Below are positions 8,315-19,547 of a DNA stretch of 64,000 nt, in pieces (position 1 is the stretch's first letter; each line of letters begins with the position of its first letter). The stretch covers positions 1-64,000 of the forward strand of contig JAGAKF010000099.1 in the NCBI GenBank assembly GCA_017625835.1, written 5' to 3'. Under the pieces are notes generated by a model. That model was not told the origin of the DNA. It saw nothing but the letters and a program-made list of their open reading frames with translations, and did not search any database. The stretch comes from Clostridia bacterium. Its GTDB lineage: Bacteria > Bacillota > Clostridia > Oscillospirales > Acutalibacteraceae. A program made the translations under genes and the position numbers.

Positions 8315-10309
8315 ATGGATAAAAAGTTTTTTGATTACATAATTCACGGCGGAGACTACAATCCTGACCAGTGGATTGATACACCTGAAATATGGGACGA
8401 GGATATGAAACTTATGAACCTCGCAAACGTCAACAGTGCAACTGTCGGCATTTTTGCCTGGTCAATGCTTGAGCCTGAGGAAGGCGTTTATAACTTTGAG
8501 TGGCTTGACAAAATCCTTGATAAGCTCCACGAAAACGGCAAAGACGTTATTCTTGCAACTCCGTCAGGTGCAAGACCTGCGTGGCTTGCGCAGAAATATC
8601 CCGAGGTGCTCCGCGTTGAAGAAAACGGAATCCGCAACGAATACGGTGTCCGACATAACCATTGCCTCACTTCTCCCGTCTACCGCGAAAAGGTCCGCAA
8701 TATAAACACACTTCTTGCCCAAAGATACAAGGATCACCCCGCAGTCAAAATGTGGCACATTTCCAACGAATATTGCGGAGAGTGTCACTGCGAGCTTTGT
8801 CAGGAGGCTTTCAGGGACTGGTTAAAAGAGCACTACAAAAACCTTGACGAGCTTAATTTCAAGTGGTGGAACGGTTTCTGGAGCCACAAAATGACCGACT
8901 GGTCACAGATCAACTCACCAAAGTACCGCGGTGAAAACCACGTTGTCGCGATGAAACTTGCGTGGAAAAGATTTGTTTCCGACAGTCACATTTCTTTCTA
9001 CGAAAACGAAATCGCACCGTTGCGAGAAATCACTCCGCATATTCCGATTACAACAAACTTTATGCGCTTGTATGATGGAATTGACTATCAGGATTTTGCA
9101 AAGCATCTCGACCTGATTTCCTGGGACAGCTACCCTGCGTGGGACAGAGGAGCAACGTACAAAGAAGCTTATGAAGTTGCTTTTGTTCACGACGCTTGCC
9201 GTTCGCTCAAGGACGGACAGCCATTCTTCCTTATGGAAAGCACACCGTCAATCGTTAACTGGCACGAGGTCAATAAAATTCCTAAACCTTTCAGACAGGA
9301 GCAGGCATCCATTCAGGCGGTTGCCCACGGTGCGGACAGCATTCAGTATTTCCAGTGGCGTAAGAGCCGCGGCGGACACGAGAAGTTCCACGGCGCGGTC
9401 GTTGACCATTGCGGACACGAAAACACGAGGGTTTTCCGCGAGGTTTCTCACCTCGGTTCGGTTCTTCAGAAGCTTGACGGTGTTGTCGGCAAAAGAAACA
9501 ACGGCAAGGTTGCAATTATTGGCGACTGGCAGAATAAATGGGCAACCGAAGTTTTCTGCGGATACAATAACAACGAAAGAGACTATTGGGCAGAGTGCGT
9601 AAAATGGTACAAGCCTTTCTGGGAAAAAGGAATCGCGGTTGACGTTATTCCGATGGATGCTGACTATAAAAAATATGATCTTATAATTGCACCTTTCCTT
9701 TATATGCTCAAGGACGGCACAATCGACCGCATTGAAAAATACGTGCGAAACGGCGGTATTTTCGTCGCAGGTTACCTGACAGGCATAGTTGACAAGGATG
9801 ATCTTTGTTTCCTCGGCGGTTTTCCTGCGGACAAGCTTAAGGAAGTTTTCGGCCTCTGGTGCGAGGAAACAGATTCACTTCCCGACGGTTTTACGAACAC
9901 GGTTTCTTTCAACGGCAAGGAATATTCCGCAATTAATTTCTGCGACATTCTTCATACAAGCACAGCAAAAACTCTCGGCACTTACAAGAACGATTTTTAC
10001 GCCGACACTCCTGCAGTTACCGTCAACAACTACGGTAACGGTAAAGCTTATTATGCGGCATTTTCAGCCAAGGACGATTTCTTCAAAGACTTCATTGAAA
10101 GAATTACACAAGACATCCACTGCGATGCACCTGAGTTTGAAATCCCCTGTGGAGTGAGCGTTGTAAAAAGAGGAGATTATATTTTCGTGATGAACTTTGC
10201 GGACGATGAAAAAACAGTCACCTTCGGCCGCGAATACGAGGACGTCGTAAACGGAACAAAAATCACATCGGCAAAGCTCCCCGTTTGCGGATACTGCATA
10301 CTTAAATAA
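8315..10309 (+). CDS. GH42 family beta-galactosidase
   Basis: 664 residues, no signal peptide, expected in the cytoplasm. Landmarks of GH42: HGGDYNPDQW near residue 11, the barrel with MWHISNEYCGECHC (acid/base Glu about 152) and FFLMESTPS (nucleophile Glu about 308). The cysteine cluster CGECHCELC at 154-162 resembles the zinc site seen in part of the family. Residues 400-600 form the trimerisation domain and the last 60 a beta domain. The family hydrolyses terminal beta-D-galactosides, often from galactans or arabinogalactan. The ATG follows AAGGAG. Own promoter and terminator. Adjacent fucosidase and GH43 genes support a role in complex glycan use. Confidence 0.92.
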   Translation: MDKKFFDYIIHGGDYNPDQWIDTPEIWDEDMKLMNLANVNSATVGIFAWSMLEPEEGVYNFEWLDKILDKLHENGKDVILATPSGARPAWLAQKYPEVLRVEENGIRNEYGVRHNHCLTSPVYREKVRNINTLLAQRYKDHPAVKMWHISNEYCGECHCELCQEAFRDWLKEHYKNLDELNFKWWNGFWSHKMTDWSQINSPKYRGENHVVAMKLAWKRFVSDSHISFYENEIAPLREITPHIPITTNFMRLYDGIDYQDFAKHLDLISWDSYPAWDRGATYKEAYEVAFVHDACRSLKDGQPFFLMESTPSIVNWHEVNKIPKPFRQEQASIQAVAHGADSIQYFQWRKSRGGHEKFHGAVVDHCGHENTRVFREVSHLGSVLQKLDGVVGKRNNGKVAIIGDWQNKWATEVFCGYNNNERDYWAECVKWYKPFWEKGIAVDVIPMDADYKKYDLIIAPFLYMLKDGTIDRIEKYVRNGGIFVAGYLTGIVDKDDLCFLGGFPADKLKEVFGLWCEETDSLPDGFTNTVSFNGKEYSAINFCDILHTSTAKTLGTYKNDFYADTPAVTVNNYGNGKAYYAAFSAKDDFFKDFIERITQDIHCDAPEFEIPCGVSVVKRGDYIFVMNFADDEKTVTFGREYEDVVNGTKITSAKLPVCGYCILK

Positions 10310-10314
10310 AATTA

Positions 10315-10346
10315 ATGCGACAGAGCAAACTCTGCCGCATTTTTAT
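10315..10346. terminator. Bidirectional terminator between GH42 and reductase genes
   Basis: ATGCG-a-CAGAG-CAAA-CTCTG-c-CGCAT hairpin with one internal mismatch (10315-10340), then TTTTATT. Confidence 0.65.
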
Positions 10347-11749
10347 TATGATATTCCGAGCTTTTTAAGGATTTCAGGATCGCAGGTTTCGGAGAGCGAG
10401 CCGATTTCTTCCCATTTTTTGTCCGCCTTCGCCTTCCATTTCGCAAAATCTTCGGGTAACTCAGGATACTGATCGTACAGCATACCGATCTCCATCGACT
10501 GCGCAAGTCCTTTGACAAGATTTTTGATTGATGACATACGGATTTTCTTCTTCGCAACGCCCGAGGCAATTTGTGTAAGCCAGTTTGCTATATCCTTGCC
10601 CTTGAGAATAAGATTGTTTCCGTCCATCGCACCGAAAAGAGCTTCGCTGAAAACAATATCGTTTGCGAACATATACTCAGCTTCATCGAAGTCGAGGGTA
10701 ACAACGCCCATAAGAAGCGGTCTGAGGGAATCAAAATCCTTACCCTGAGCTTTCATGTATCTCTTGTTGATGCTCCACATATTCTCTTTGGTCAAAGGAA
10801 GCTTTTCTTTAAGAAGAGTAGAGATAACGTCAACGGCAATTTCAGCCTGCACAAGTGATGAAGTACAACCCTCACCGCAGGTCGGCTTTGTAAGGCAGGC
10901 AGCATCACCCATTACAATAAATCCGTCATCGACGAAAGAATATACCGAACGGTGATACGGGGTCATTCCTTTTTCAATCTTCTTTACTTCATATTCGGGA
11001 TACTTGACATTTTTCATAAACTGAGTGTTGAAAACTTCCTCAGAATATTCATAGGAATAGCTTCCGCCGATTCCGAGGATTGCATCGTATCCCTCGCCTG
11101 CAGGCGCAGACCATGCCTTATATTGCATAAAGAAGCCGTCATACTCACGGGGCTTTACATTTTCGTCAAGATATTTTACATAATAAAGCACTACATAGAA
11201 AATATCCTTCGGAGTGATTTTGAAATTACATACGGGAGATGTGTCGGGCAGTTTGCGCCTTGCGACAGACGGGATACCCGAACAATCGGCAACAAGCTTT
11301 GCGTATGCAACCTGCTCGCCGTCAGCCGTTTTATACTTTGCTCCTGCGATTTTACCGCTTGCATCATAAACAAAATCGGTAAACTCTGCACCGTAAATAA
11401 ACTCTGCTCCGCTGTTCTTCGCCTTTTCTGCCATAAGCATAATATAGTCGTGCTTATGAAGACCGATTACGGGAGAATCAGCGCCTTTTTTGTAATATGT
11501 ACCGTAGGGAGAGATCATATTTGAGCTTCCGAAACGGAATTCACGCGGCTGAACACCCTCTTCGGGAATATCAAGACCGAACTGAATCATTTCGCCTTCG
11601 CCCATATGAAAGATATCATACGAACGTGAAACATCTTCAGGCAATTCTTTTTCGATTACAAGAACCTTGCATCCCTCTTTTGCCATTCTTTCGGCAAACC
11701 AACAGCCGGTCGTTGAACCGCCAACGATTAAAATATCATACTTTCCCAT
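10346..11749 (-). CDS. FAD-dependent oxidoreductase, geranylgeranyl reductase type
   Basis: 467 residues from the ATG at 11749, preceded by GTGAGGGA; the longer frame upstream lacks a ribosome binding site. The N-terminus has the FAD-binding fold, ILIVGGSTTGCWFAERMA with GGSTTG as a variant GxGxxG, then EK at the end of the second strand. A second FAD motif, DDGFIVMGDAACLTKP near residue 280, is typical of the geranylgeranyl reductase/digeranylglycerophospholipid reductase group, and GEGCTSSLVQAE follows. The group reduces isoprenoid or other double bonds; the substrate here is unknown. No membrane segment. Single gene, convergent with GH42 and divergent from the ATP synthase operon. Confidence 0.75.
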   Translation of the reverse strand: MGKYDILIVGGSTTGCWFAERMAKEGCKVLVIEKELPEDVSRSYDIFHMGEGEMIQFGLDIPEEGVQPREFRFGSSNMISPYGTYYKKGADSPVIGLHKHDYIMLMAEKAKNSGAEFIYGAEFTDFVYDASGKIAGAKYKTADGEQVAYAKLVADCSGIPSVARRKLPDTSPVCNFKITPKDIFYVVLYYVKYLDENVKPREYDGFFMQYKAWSAPAGEGYDAILGIGGSYSYEYSEEVFNTQFMKNVKYPEYEVKKIEKGMTPYHRSVYSFVDDGFIVMGDAACLTKPTCGEGCTSSLVQAEIAVDVISTLLKEKLPLTKENMWSINKRYMKAQGKDFDSLRPLLMGVVTLDFDEAEYMFANDIVFSEALFGAMDGNNLILKGKDIANWLTQIASGVAKKKIRMSSIKNLVKGLAQSMEIGMLYDQYPELPEDFAKWKAKADKKWEEIGSLSETCDPEILKKLGIS

Positions 11750-11856
11750 AAAATCCCTCACTTTAGTTTCATTAAAAGAATTATACTTCATCTTTACATA
11801 TGTTGCAAGTATTGTTAAAAACTTAACTGCTAATTGTTAAAAAATAGATTAATCTA

Positions 11857-11884
11857 TTGATGTTGCGGAAATTTGTGTTATAAT
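11857..11884 (+). promoter_or_regulatory. Promoter of the ATP synthase operon
   Basis: TTGATG (11857-11862) and a perfect TATAAT (11879-11884) with 16-base spacing, 38 bases upstream of atpI. Confidence 0.55.
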
Positions 11885-11922
11885 ATATAGTAATTTTATT
11901 TACTAAAAGGTATGACTTTCTT

Positions 11923-12303
11923 ATGAAAAAAGTTGATTCTACAGTTTTAAAAGAAACGGGATACATCCTTGCCGTAACGCTGATTTTCAGCACTCTTATG
12001 CAGTCTGTTTTTCTCATTATCGGAAAATGGGACTACACGATTCTGCTGGGCAATATTCTCGGTCTTTGCGGAGGCGTCGGCAACTTCTTTCTTATGGGAC
12101 TTACGGTACAGTCGGCGCTTGACAAATCCGAAGATGATGCAAAAAAACTTATGAAAGTTTCGCAGTCGCTTCGTCTTCTTTTTCTCTTCGTCGTTGCTCT
12201 TATCGGACACCTTGTTCCCGTATTCAACTTGCTTGCAGTTGTAATTCCGCTTATTTTCCCGAGAATTGCAATCGCAATCCGTCCCGTATTTATGAAAAAA
12301 TAA
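11923..12303 (+). CDS. atpI: ATP synthase protein I-like membrane protein
   Basis: 126 residues with four predicted hydrophobic segments (about 13-33, 39-60, 80-100 and 102-120), the pattern of AtpI-like proteins that help assemble the c-ring. Sequence similarity is only by topology and position: it is the first gene of the complete F1Fo operon, 34 bases before atpB. A glycine-rich stretch ILGLCGGVGNFFLMG lies in the second segment. The charged loop DKSEDDAKKLMK is cytosolic. Gene symbol is therefore tentative. Confidence 0.65.
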   Translation: MKKVDSTVLKETGYILAVTLIFSTLMQSVFLIIGKWDYTILLGNILGLCGGVGNFFLMGLTVQSALDKSEDDAKKLMKVSQSLRLLFLFVVALIGHLVPVFNLLAVVIPLIFPRIAIAIRPVFMKK

Positions 12304-12337
12304 ATTTTGGTAACAATACTTAAGAGGTGATGAAAAA

Positions 12338-13231
12338 TTGAATACAAAAAGCCTCAGGTTTAAAATTGTTGATGCTGTTTATATCGCGATGATGATACTT
12401 CCGATCGTTTTCGGTATCGTGCTTCAGGTGCTTACTGATCCCGCTACCGAGGGAATCACCATCACGGGTGCAAAGATATTTTTTGAAATTCCGATGCCGT
12501 TGCAGAATTTTGTAATCACGGAATCTCAGGTGAATTCGGCAATCGCCCTCATCGTGATCCTTTTCTTCTGCCTTTTCATTACGCACGGCATAAGCGAGAA
12601 AATTGAGCTTAAAAGACAGCACTTCGCAGAAATGATTGTTGAAAAAGTCGATAATCTTGTTGAAGAAAATATGGGCAGCTACTTCAGCGCTTACTCCCCT
12701 TTTATTATCGCAATTATGGCGCTTTCCGCTGTTTCCAGCCTTCTTTCTCTTTTCGGTTTGTTCGCACCGACTTCGGACATCAACATTGTAGCAGGTTGGG
12801 CAATACTCGTCTTCATTCTCATTACTTACTATAAAATGAAGTGCGGACCGCTTTATTACCTCAAGGGTTTTACGGAGCCCGTTGCTTTTCTTACTCCGTT
12901 GAATGTTATCGGAGAGATCGCAACACCTATTTCAATGGCTTTCCGTCATTACGGTAACGTGCTTTCGGGCTCAGTTATTTCCGCTCTTCTGTGTTCTGCA
13001 CTTGCAGGACTTTCGGCAAAGCTGCTCGGCTGGCTTCCAGGCTTCCTTGCAGATATGCCTCTTCTTCAGGTCGGTATTCCCGCAGTTCTTTCAATCTATC
13101 TCGACATCTTCAGCGGTTGTCTGCAGGCATTCATTTTTGCAATGCTTACGATGCTTTACATCGCAGGCGGCTTCCCTGCTGAAGAATATGAAAAGCGAAA
13201 AGCACGTAAACGTGCTAAAAATAAAAACTAA
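12338..13231 (+). CDS. atpB: F1Fo ATP synthase subunit a
   Basis: 297 residues, multi-pass membrane protein that forms the ion channel of Fo beside the c-ring. The start is a TTG eight bases after GAGGTG; the nearby ATG runs into a stop. The essential arginine is in SMAFRHYGNVLSG (about residue 207). Further helices follow, with DIFSGCLQAFIFAMLTMLYI as the last. The C-terminus is very basic (EKRKARKRAKNKN). Adjacent atpE carries a sodium-type motif, so this channel probably passes Na+. An AGCACG/CGTGCT hairpin lies in the last codons (13201-13216) and might affect expression of the next gene. Confidence 0.92.
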   Translation: MNTKSLRFKIVDAVYIAMMILPIVFGIVLQVLTDPATEGITITGAKIFFEIPMPLQNFVITESQVNSAIALIVILFFCLFITHGISEKIELKRQHFAEMIVEKVDNLVEENMGSYFSAYSPFIIAIMALSAVSSLLSLFGLFAPTSDINIVAGWAILVFILITYYKMKCGPLYYLKGFTEPVAFLTPLNVIGEIATPISMAFRHYGNVLSGSVISALLCSALAGLSAKLLGWLPGFLADMPLLQVGIPAVLSIYLDIFSGCLQAFIFAMLTMLYIAGGFPAEEYEKRKARKRAKNKN

Positions 13232-13243
13232 ACTATATTTTAA

Positions 13244-13546
<303 letters not shown>

Positions 13547-13576
13547 TTTTAACCGAACTAATCGGAGTGAAAACTT

Positions 13577-14089
13577 ATGCAGAGTTTAGACGTTATTTCC
13601 GTCAATATATGGCAGATTCTTGCATCACTTGCAAACCTTGTTCTGCTGTTTCTGATGGTTAAAAAATTTTTATACAAGCCTGTCAAGAAAATGCTTGAGC
13701 AGCGTCAGAATACTATTCAGGGTGATTATGACGCTGCTTCAGAAGCAAAGGAAAAAGCTGTTTCTGCACAGAACGAATATGAAGAAAAGCTTCGCGGCGC
13801 AAAAGAAGAAGCCGACGGAGTTATCAAAAATGCCGTAAGCATTGCCAACGAGCGCGAAAAAGAAATCATCGCTCAGGCAAAGCAGAAGGCTGAAGGTATT
13901 GTCCGTCAGGCAGAAAACGACGCTGTCCTTGAGCGTAAAAAAGCAGAGGACGGTATCAGGAAGGAAATCGTCGAGGTTTCCTCACTTCTTACCGAAAAAA
14001 TGCTTGAACGTGAAGTTTCTGCAGACGACCACAAGCATTTCATTGATTCATTTATCGAAAGTATAGGTGATGAAAATGATGCAAACTGA
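13577..14089 (+). CDS. atpF: F1Fo ATP synthase subunit b
   Basis: 170 residues. One N-terminal membrane helix (about residues 8-28) is followed by a long charged alpha-helical, coiled-coil-forming stalk rich in EAKEKA and KQKAEG repeats. Two copies usually form the peripheral stalk holding the F1 head to subunit a. There is a single b-type gene, as in most Firmicutes. The end overlaps the start of atpH by 14 bases, indicating translational coupling. Confidence 0.93.
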   Translation: MQSLDVISVNIWQILASLANLVLLFLMVKKFLYKPVKKMLEQRQNTIQGDYDAASEAKEKAVSAQNEYEEKLRGAKEEADGVIKNAVSIANEREKEIIAQAKQKAEGIVRQAENDAVLERKKAEDGIRKEIVEVSSLLTEKMLEREVSADDHKHFIDSFIESIGDENDAN

Positions 14090-14606
14090 CAGAGAGTATG
14101 CAGAGGCACTCTTTACCCTTGCCGTTGAGGACAACGCAGTCGAAGAATATTCCTGCGCCCTTAATACTGTAAAGAGTGTTGTCGAAGAAAACCCTGAATA
14201 CATTGATTTTCTTTGCTCTCCTGCAATCCCTCTTCCCGAAAGAGTACAGGCTATTGACGAAGCCTTCGGTGAAGGTTTCCCCGAAAACGTAGTGTCTTTC
14301 CTTAAAATCCTTTGTGAAAACGGAAGAACGCGTACGCTTATGGGTTGTATTGAAGAATTCGGAAAGTTCGTAATGGAGCTTTCTTCAACAACCGTTGCCG
14401 AGGTTTATTCGGCAGTTCCCCTTGACGATAAACAGAAGAAGAATATCTGCCTGAAGCTTTCAAAGGTTACGGGTAAAAACGTCGAGGCGGTTTACATTAT
14501 TGATGAATCTTTAATTGGCGGAATCAAAATCGAAGTTGAAGGTAAAACCTTCGACGGAAGCATTAAGCACCGCCTTAGCGAAGTTAAGGATGTGATTATC
14601 GGATGA
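14076..14606 (+). CDS. atpH: F1 ATP synthase subunit delta
   Basis: 176 residues from the ATG at 14076, five bases after AGGTGA; alternatives at 14070 or 14079 are close. The N-terminal helical domain starts with [12 protein letters not shown], the usual YAxALF signature, and the C-terminal part carries the family's [20 protein letters not shown] end motif. It links the top of the F1 head to subunit b. It overlaps atpF by 14 bases and atpA by 4 (ATGA). Confidence 0.92.
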   Translation: MMQTDREYAEALFTLAVEDNAVEEYSCALNTVKSVVEENPEYIDFLCSPAIPLPERVQAIDEAFGEGFPENVVSFLKILCENGRTRTLMGCIEEFGKFVMELSSTTVAEVYSAVPLDDKQKKNICLKLSKVTGKNVEAVYIIDESLIGGIKIEVEGKTFDGSIKHRLSEVKDVIIG

Positions 14607-16093
14607 ACAGACCTGAAGAAATCAGTAATATAATTAAAAATCAGATAAAAAACTACAAGGCGAAGATCGATATGACAGAAACGGGCAAGGTTATCCTTGT
14701 CGGTGACGGTATCGCCCGTGTTTACGGACTTCGCAACTGTATGGCAAACGAGCTGCTTGAATTTGAAGGCGGCAGTTTCGGCGTTGCCCAGAACCTTGAG
14801 GAAGAAACAGTTTCAGTCGCAGTTCTTTCCGATAAAAACGACATCCGTGAAGGTTCAACGGTTCACAGAACAGGCAAAGTTCTTTCTGTTCCCGTTGGCG
14901 AAGCTCTTCTCGGAAGAGTTGTCAATGCTCTCGGTGAACCGATTGACGGCAAAGGACCGATTGAATACAGCGGCACACGTCCCCTTGAGTCTGAGGCTCC
15001 CGGAATTATCGAGCGTGAAAGCGTAAGCGTTCCTTTGCAGACAGGTATCAAGGCTATCGACAGTATGATTCCCATCGGTCGCGGTCAGCGTGAGCTTATC
15101 ATCGGTGACAGACAGACAGGTAAAACTGAAATCGCTATCGATACAATCATAAACCAGAAGGATACAGGCGTTATCTGTATCTACGTCGCTATCGGACAGA
15201 AGAGCACATCCGTTGCACAGCTTGCAAGCGAGCTTCTTCGTAACGGCGCAATGGAAAACACTATCATTGTTTGTGCAAGTGCATCCGAAAGCGCACCGTT
15301 GCAGTACATCGCACCGTACAGCGGTTGCGCAATGGCAGAGTATTTCCGTGAGCAGGGCAAGGATGTTCTTATCATCTATGATGATCTGAGCAAGCACGCC
15401 GTTGCTTACCGTGCACTTTCTCTTCTTATCCGCCGCCCTCCCGGACGTGAAGCTTACCCCGGTGACGTTTTCTACCTTCATTCACGTCTTCTTGAGCGTG
15501 CAGCCTGCGTTGCTCCCGAATACGGCGGAGGTTCAATCACTGCCCTCCCGATTATCGAAACTCAGGCAGGCGACGTTTCAGCATATATCCCGACAAACGT
15601 TATTTCAATTACAGACGGACAGATTTTCCTAGAAACAGAACTTTTCCATTCGGGCATTATGCCTGCTATCAACCCGGGTATCTCCGTTAGCCGTGTTGGT
15701 GGTTCGGCTCAGCTTAAAGGTATGAAAAAGGTTTCAGGTGAACTCAAGCTTCTCTACTCACAGTACCGTGAGCTTCAGTCCTTCGCACAGTTCGGAAGCG
15801 ACCTTGACGCAGATACAAAGGCCCGTCTTGCTCTCGGTGAAAGAATCGTTGAAGTCCTTAAACAGGGCAGAAATGCTCCCGTTCGCGTAGGCTGTCAGGT
15901 CGCAATCGTTTACGCTGTTATCAAGGGATATCTTGACAGTGTGCCTGTTTCAGGCGTTCGTGATTACGAAGCAGGACTTTTCGCTTTGCTCGAGAACAAA
16001 TACGGTTCCTGGCTTGAAAGAATTGAAGCAGGATACTACGACGAAGCAGACGAAGAAGCTCTTAAGTCCATTCTCGCTGAAATGCAGGTGTAA
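14603..16093 (+). CDS. atpA: F1 ATP synthase subunit alpha
   Basis: 496 residues, normal length. Walker A is GDRQTGKT near residue 170, Walker B is in [13 protein letters not shown] near 260, and the arginine-finger region [11 protein letters not shown] is near 365. The subunit forms the non-catalytic nucleotide sites of the alpha3beta3 head and supplies the arginine finger to beta. The start overlaps the atpH stop as ATGA. Six bases separate it from atpG. Confidence 0.97.
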   Translation: MNRPEEISNIIKNQIKNYKAKIDMTETGKVILVGDGIARVYGLRNCMANELLEFEGGSFGVAQNLEEETVSVAVLSDKNDIREGSTVHRTGKVLSVPVGEALLGRVVNALGEPIDGKGPIEYSGTRPLESEAPGIIERESVSVPLQTGIKAIDSMIPIGRGQRELIIGDRQTGKTEIAIDTIINQKDTGVICIYVAIGQKSTSVAQLASELLRNGAMENTIIVCASASESAPLQYIAPYSGCAMAEYFREQGKDVLIIYDDLSKHAVAYRALSLLIRRPPGREAYPGDVFYLHSRLLERAACVAPEYGGGSITALPIIETQAGDVSAYIPTNVISITDGQIFLETELFHSGIMPAINPGISVSRVGGSAQLKGMKKVSGELKLLYSQYRELQSFAQFGSDLDADTKARLALGERIVEVLKQGRNAPVRVGCQVAIVYAVIKGYLDSVPVSGVRDYEAGLFALLENKYGSWLERIEAGYYDEADEEALKSILAEMQV

Positions 16094-16099
16094 TTCATT

Positions 16100-16903
16100 A
16101 TGTCAGGAAACACAAAAACTCTACGTGTTCGCATAAAGAGTGTTACGTCCACCATGCAGCTTACCAAGGCGATGGGACTTGTTGCTTCGTCGAAGATCCG
16201 TAAGGCTAACGAGGCAATGCAAAAGGGTCGTGACTACTGCAAGGCACTTGAGGACACAATTTCTATCCTTGCCGCAGACAGAGAAAGCCTTAAAAGCCCT
16301 TATATGCAGGTGCGTGACACCGAAAGAACACGAATAATTGTTATTGCAGGCGACAGAGGCCTTGCAGGCGGATACAACGCAAATGTTTTCCGTCTTGCGG
16401 CTTCTTACTCCGACGCGGAAATTATCCCGATCGGCAAGCGCGCCTGCGAAAAATATAATAAACCGATCAATTCTTCCGAAAGTTTTTCTTTTGACGAGGC
16501 CGCCGAGCTTGCGGATATGCTTTGCAAGGATTTTGCCGAAGGAAAGTTTGATAAACTCGGAATTATTTCTACAAGATATCAGTCCGTAATGTCGCAGGAA
16601 GCATATATCAGATGGATTCTCCCGTTTGAAAAAAGCGACCGCGAAGACGTTTCAGGCATTGTTTTTGAGCCGGACAATCTTACCGTTCTTAACAATGTTG
16701 CACGTGAATACGTTGCGGGAATGATAACGATCTGTGCACGAGAAAGCTTTGCAAGCGAAGTTGCCGCACGAAGAATGGCAATGGACTCCGCAGAGAAGAA
16801 TGCACAGCAGATGATCAGTGATCTCCAGCTTGAATACAACCGCGCAAGACAGGGTGCAATCACGCAGGAGATTACAGAAATTGTTGCCGGCAGCGGCAAC
16901 TGA
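16100..16903 (+). CDS. atpG: F1 ATP synthase subunit gamma
   Basis: 267 residues, a little shorter than the usual 285. The N-terminal helix (RIKSVTSTMQLTKAMGLVAS) and the C-terminal helix (AMDSAEKNAQQMISDL, RARQGAITQEITEIVAG) form the rotating coiled-coil shaft; the middle is a Rossmann-like domain beginning with IIVIAGDRGLAGGYN. It couples c-ring rotation to catalysis. Second to penultimate gene of the operon, 15 bases before atpD. Confidence 0.95.
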   Translation: MSGNTKTLRVRIKSVTSTMQLTKAMGLVASSKIRKANEAMQKGRDYCKALEDTISILAADRESLKSPYMQVRDTERTRIIVIAGDRGLAGGYNANVFRLAASYSDAEIIPIGKRACEKYNKPINSSESFSFDEAAELADMLCKDFAEGKFDKLGIISTRYQSVMSQEAYIRWILPFEKSDREDVSGIVFEPDNLTVLNNVAREYVAGMITICARESFASEVAARRMAMDSAEKNAQQMISDLQLEYNRARQGAITQEITEIVAGSGN

Positions 16904-18313
<1,410 letters not shown>

Positions 18314-18317
18314 ACTT

Positions 18318-18578
18318 ATGAATACATTCAAGCTTACAGTCGCTTCCCCTGACGGGAACAAATTCTGCGATGAAATTACAAAACTTGACGTGCGCGGAAC
18401 AGAGGGCGAGCTTGCGGTAATGGCAGGTCACGTATCCTTTGTGACTTCGGTTGTGAAGTGTCCGTGTACAATATGGTTTGAAGACGGAACAAAAAAAACA
18501 GCGACAACCGACGGCGGATTGCTCACTGTTGACAAAGATTCCGTAACCTTGCTTTCAGGCTCGTTTAAATTTGATTGA
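18318..18578 (+). CDS. atpC: F1 ATP synthase subunit epsilon, short form
   Basis: Only 86 residues, against about 130-140 in most bacteria. The beta-sandwich domain is complete (FKLTVASPDG, VRGTEGELAVMAGH, TTDGGLLTV), but the C-terminal helical hairpin that normally inhibits ATP hydrolysis is absent: the frame ends at SGSFKFD with a clean TGA directly before the operon terminator. It lies four bases after atpD. Short epsilon subunits are known in a few lineages; here the loss would remove epsilon-type inhibition. Confidence 0.9.
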   Translation: MNTFKLTVASPDGNKFCDEITKLDVRGTEGELAVMAGHVSFVTSVVKCPCTIWFEDGTKKTATTDGGLLTVDKDSVTLLSGSFKFD

Positions 18579-18579
18579 T

Positions 18580-18615
18580 AAAAGCGGAGTGCTCAACGCA
18601 CTCCGCTTTTTGATT
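18580..18615. terminator. Strong terminator at the end of the atp operon
   Basis: A 13-base-pair perfect stem AAAAGCGGAGTGC/GCACTCCGCTTTT with loop TCAAC, then TT. It also serves the convergent dockerin gene. Confidence 0.85.
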
Positions 18616-19501
18616 AATACTCAAATATATAGAAATTATTTATCTTTCCGTTTTCAACTGCATCAATGTAGTGGTTTCCGTCAGGATCACAGATCGACAT
18701 ATTCAGTGTAAACGGAATCTCTGACTGAATTGATGTGACATATCCATCCCAATTAATGCATACTGAAACTGTCGTAATCGGGAAATTAGCTGTAGCATCA
18801 TCAACGTAATAACCTGCTTCTTCAAGACCGCATACTGTGCAGTCAGCATAATCGCCTGCATAATTGAAAATGTTTTCAGGAACAGGATTGTCGTAATCTG
18901 CTGACTCACCTTTCAAGTCGATAGACAAATAATATCCGTTTCCGTCAATTCCGTCCTCAGTTATGAATACACGCGAAACAGCATCAATCGGAATAAGAGG
19001 CAACGGGCAGATATCACTAGCCCTGTAGCCCTCTTCATCCACTCCGTTTTCATATAAAAACTCTAATTCGTAATCATCGTAAATTTCTACAAAATCTTCA
19101 GCATTATCTTTGTTCTTTAATTTTGAAGAATATTCACCGGTAAATGTGATTTTTTTGGTTGCCTTAAAAGAAGCCACAAGAGCATCCGAATAAAACTTAA
19201 GAGCTTCCGCATTCGAATACATTGCAGGTTCATCCGAGCCTACGGCAATTTTGAGAATACGCTGTGCATCCGATGAATTGATGTTATTGTCACCGGTAAG
19301 GTCTCCCCAATAAGGATCCATTTTCACTTCATAACCTACCGCATAGCGCAAAACAGCAAGAGCATCACTCGAATTGACTGTGCCGTCACCGTTTGTATCG
19401 CCTCTCATAATTATAATATCCTCGTTCTCAACTGCAAACGCAACAGTTGTTGAACACAGACATACAATAAAAGTCATTATTAATGCAATAATTCTTTTCA
19501 T
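18614..19501 (-). CDS. Exported protein with N-terminal type I dockerin
   Basis: 295 residues. A signal peptide (MKRIIALIMTFIVCLCSTTVAFA) is followed by two calcium-binding dockerin repeats at about residues 33-92: GDTNGDGTVNSSDALAVLRY and GDLTGDNNINSSDAQRILKI. Dockerins usually bind cohesins of a scaffold. The remaining 200 residues are acidic and beta-rich with no recognised family; they resemble in layout the dockerin protein at 53878-54669. Having the dockerin at the N-terminus rather than C-terminus of a non-enzymatic protein is uncommon. No cohesin is visible in the window, so the binding partner is unknown. Confidence 0.8.
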   Translation of the reverse strand: MKRIIALIMTFIVCLCSTTVAFAVENEDIIIMRGDTNGDGTVNSSDALAVLRYAVGYEVKMDPYWGDLTGDNNINSSDAQRILKIAVGSDEPAMYSNAEALKFYSDALVASFKATKKITFTGEYSSKLKNKDNAEDFVEIYDDYELEFLYENGVDEEGYRASDICPLPLIPIDAVSRVFITEDGIDGNGYYLSIDLKGESADYDNPVPENIFNYAGDYADCTVCGLEEAGYYVDDATANFPITTVSVCINWDGYVTSIQSEIPFTLNMSICDPDGNHYIDAVENGKINNFYIFEY

Positions 19502-19547
19502 AATAAATGCCCCCTTTTTTATATTATATCATATTGATACATTTTTT

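Noticed and set aside
10952..11524. Plus-strand frame of 190 codons inside the FAD reductase
   Set aside because: Shadow of a well-supported oxidoreductase gene; composition atypical and no start signals.
14855..15481. Minus-strand frame of 208 codons inside atpA
   Set aside because: Antisense to the conserved nucleotide-binding core of atpA.
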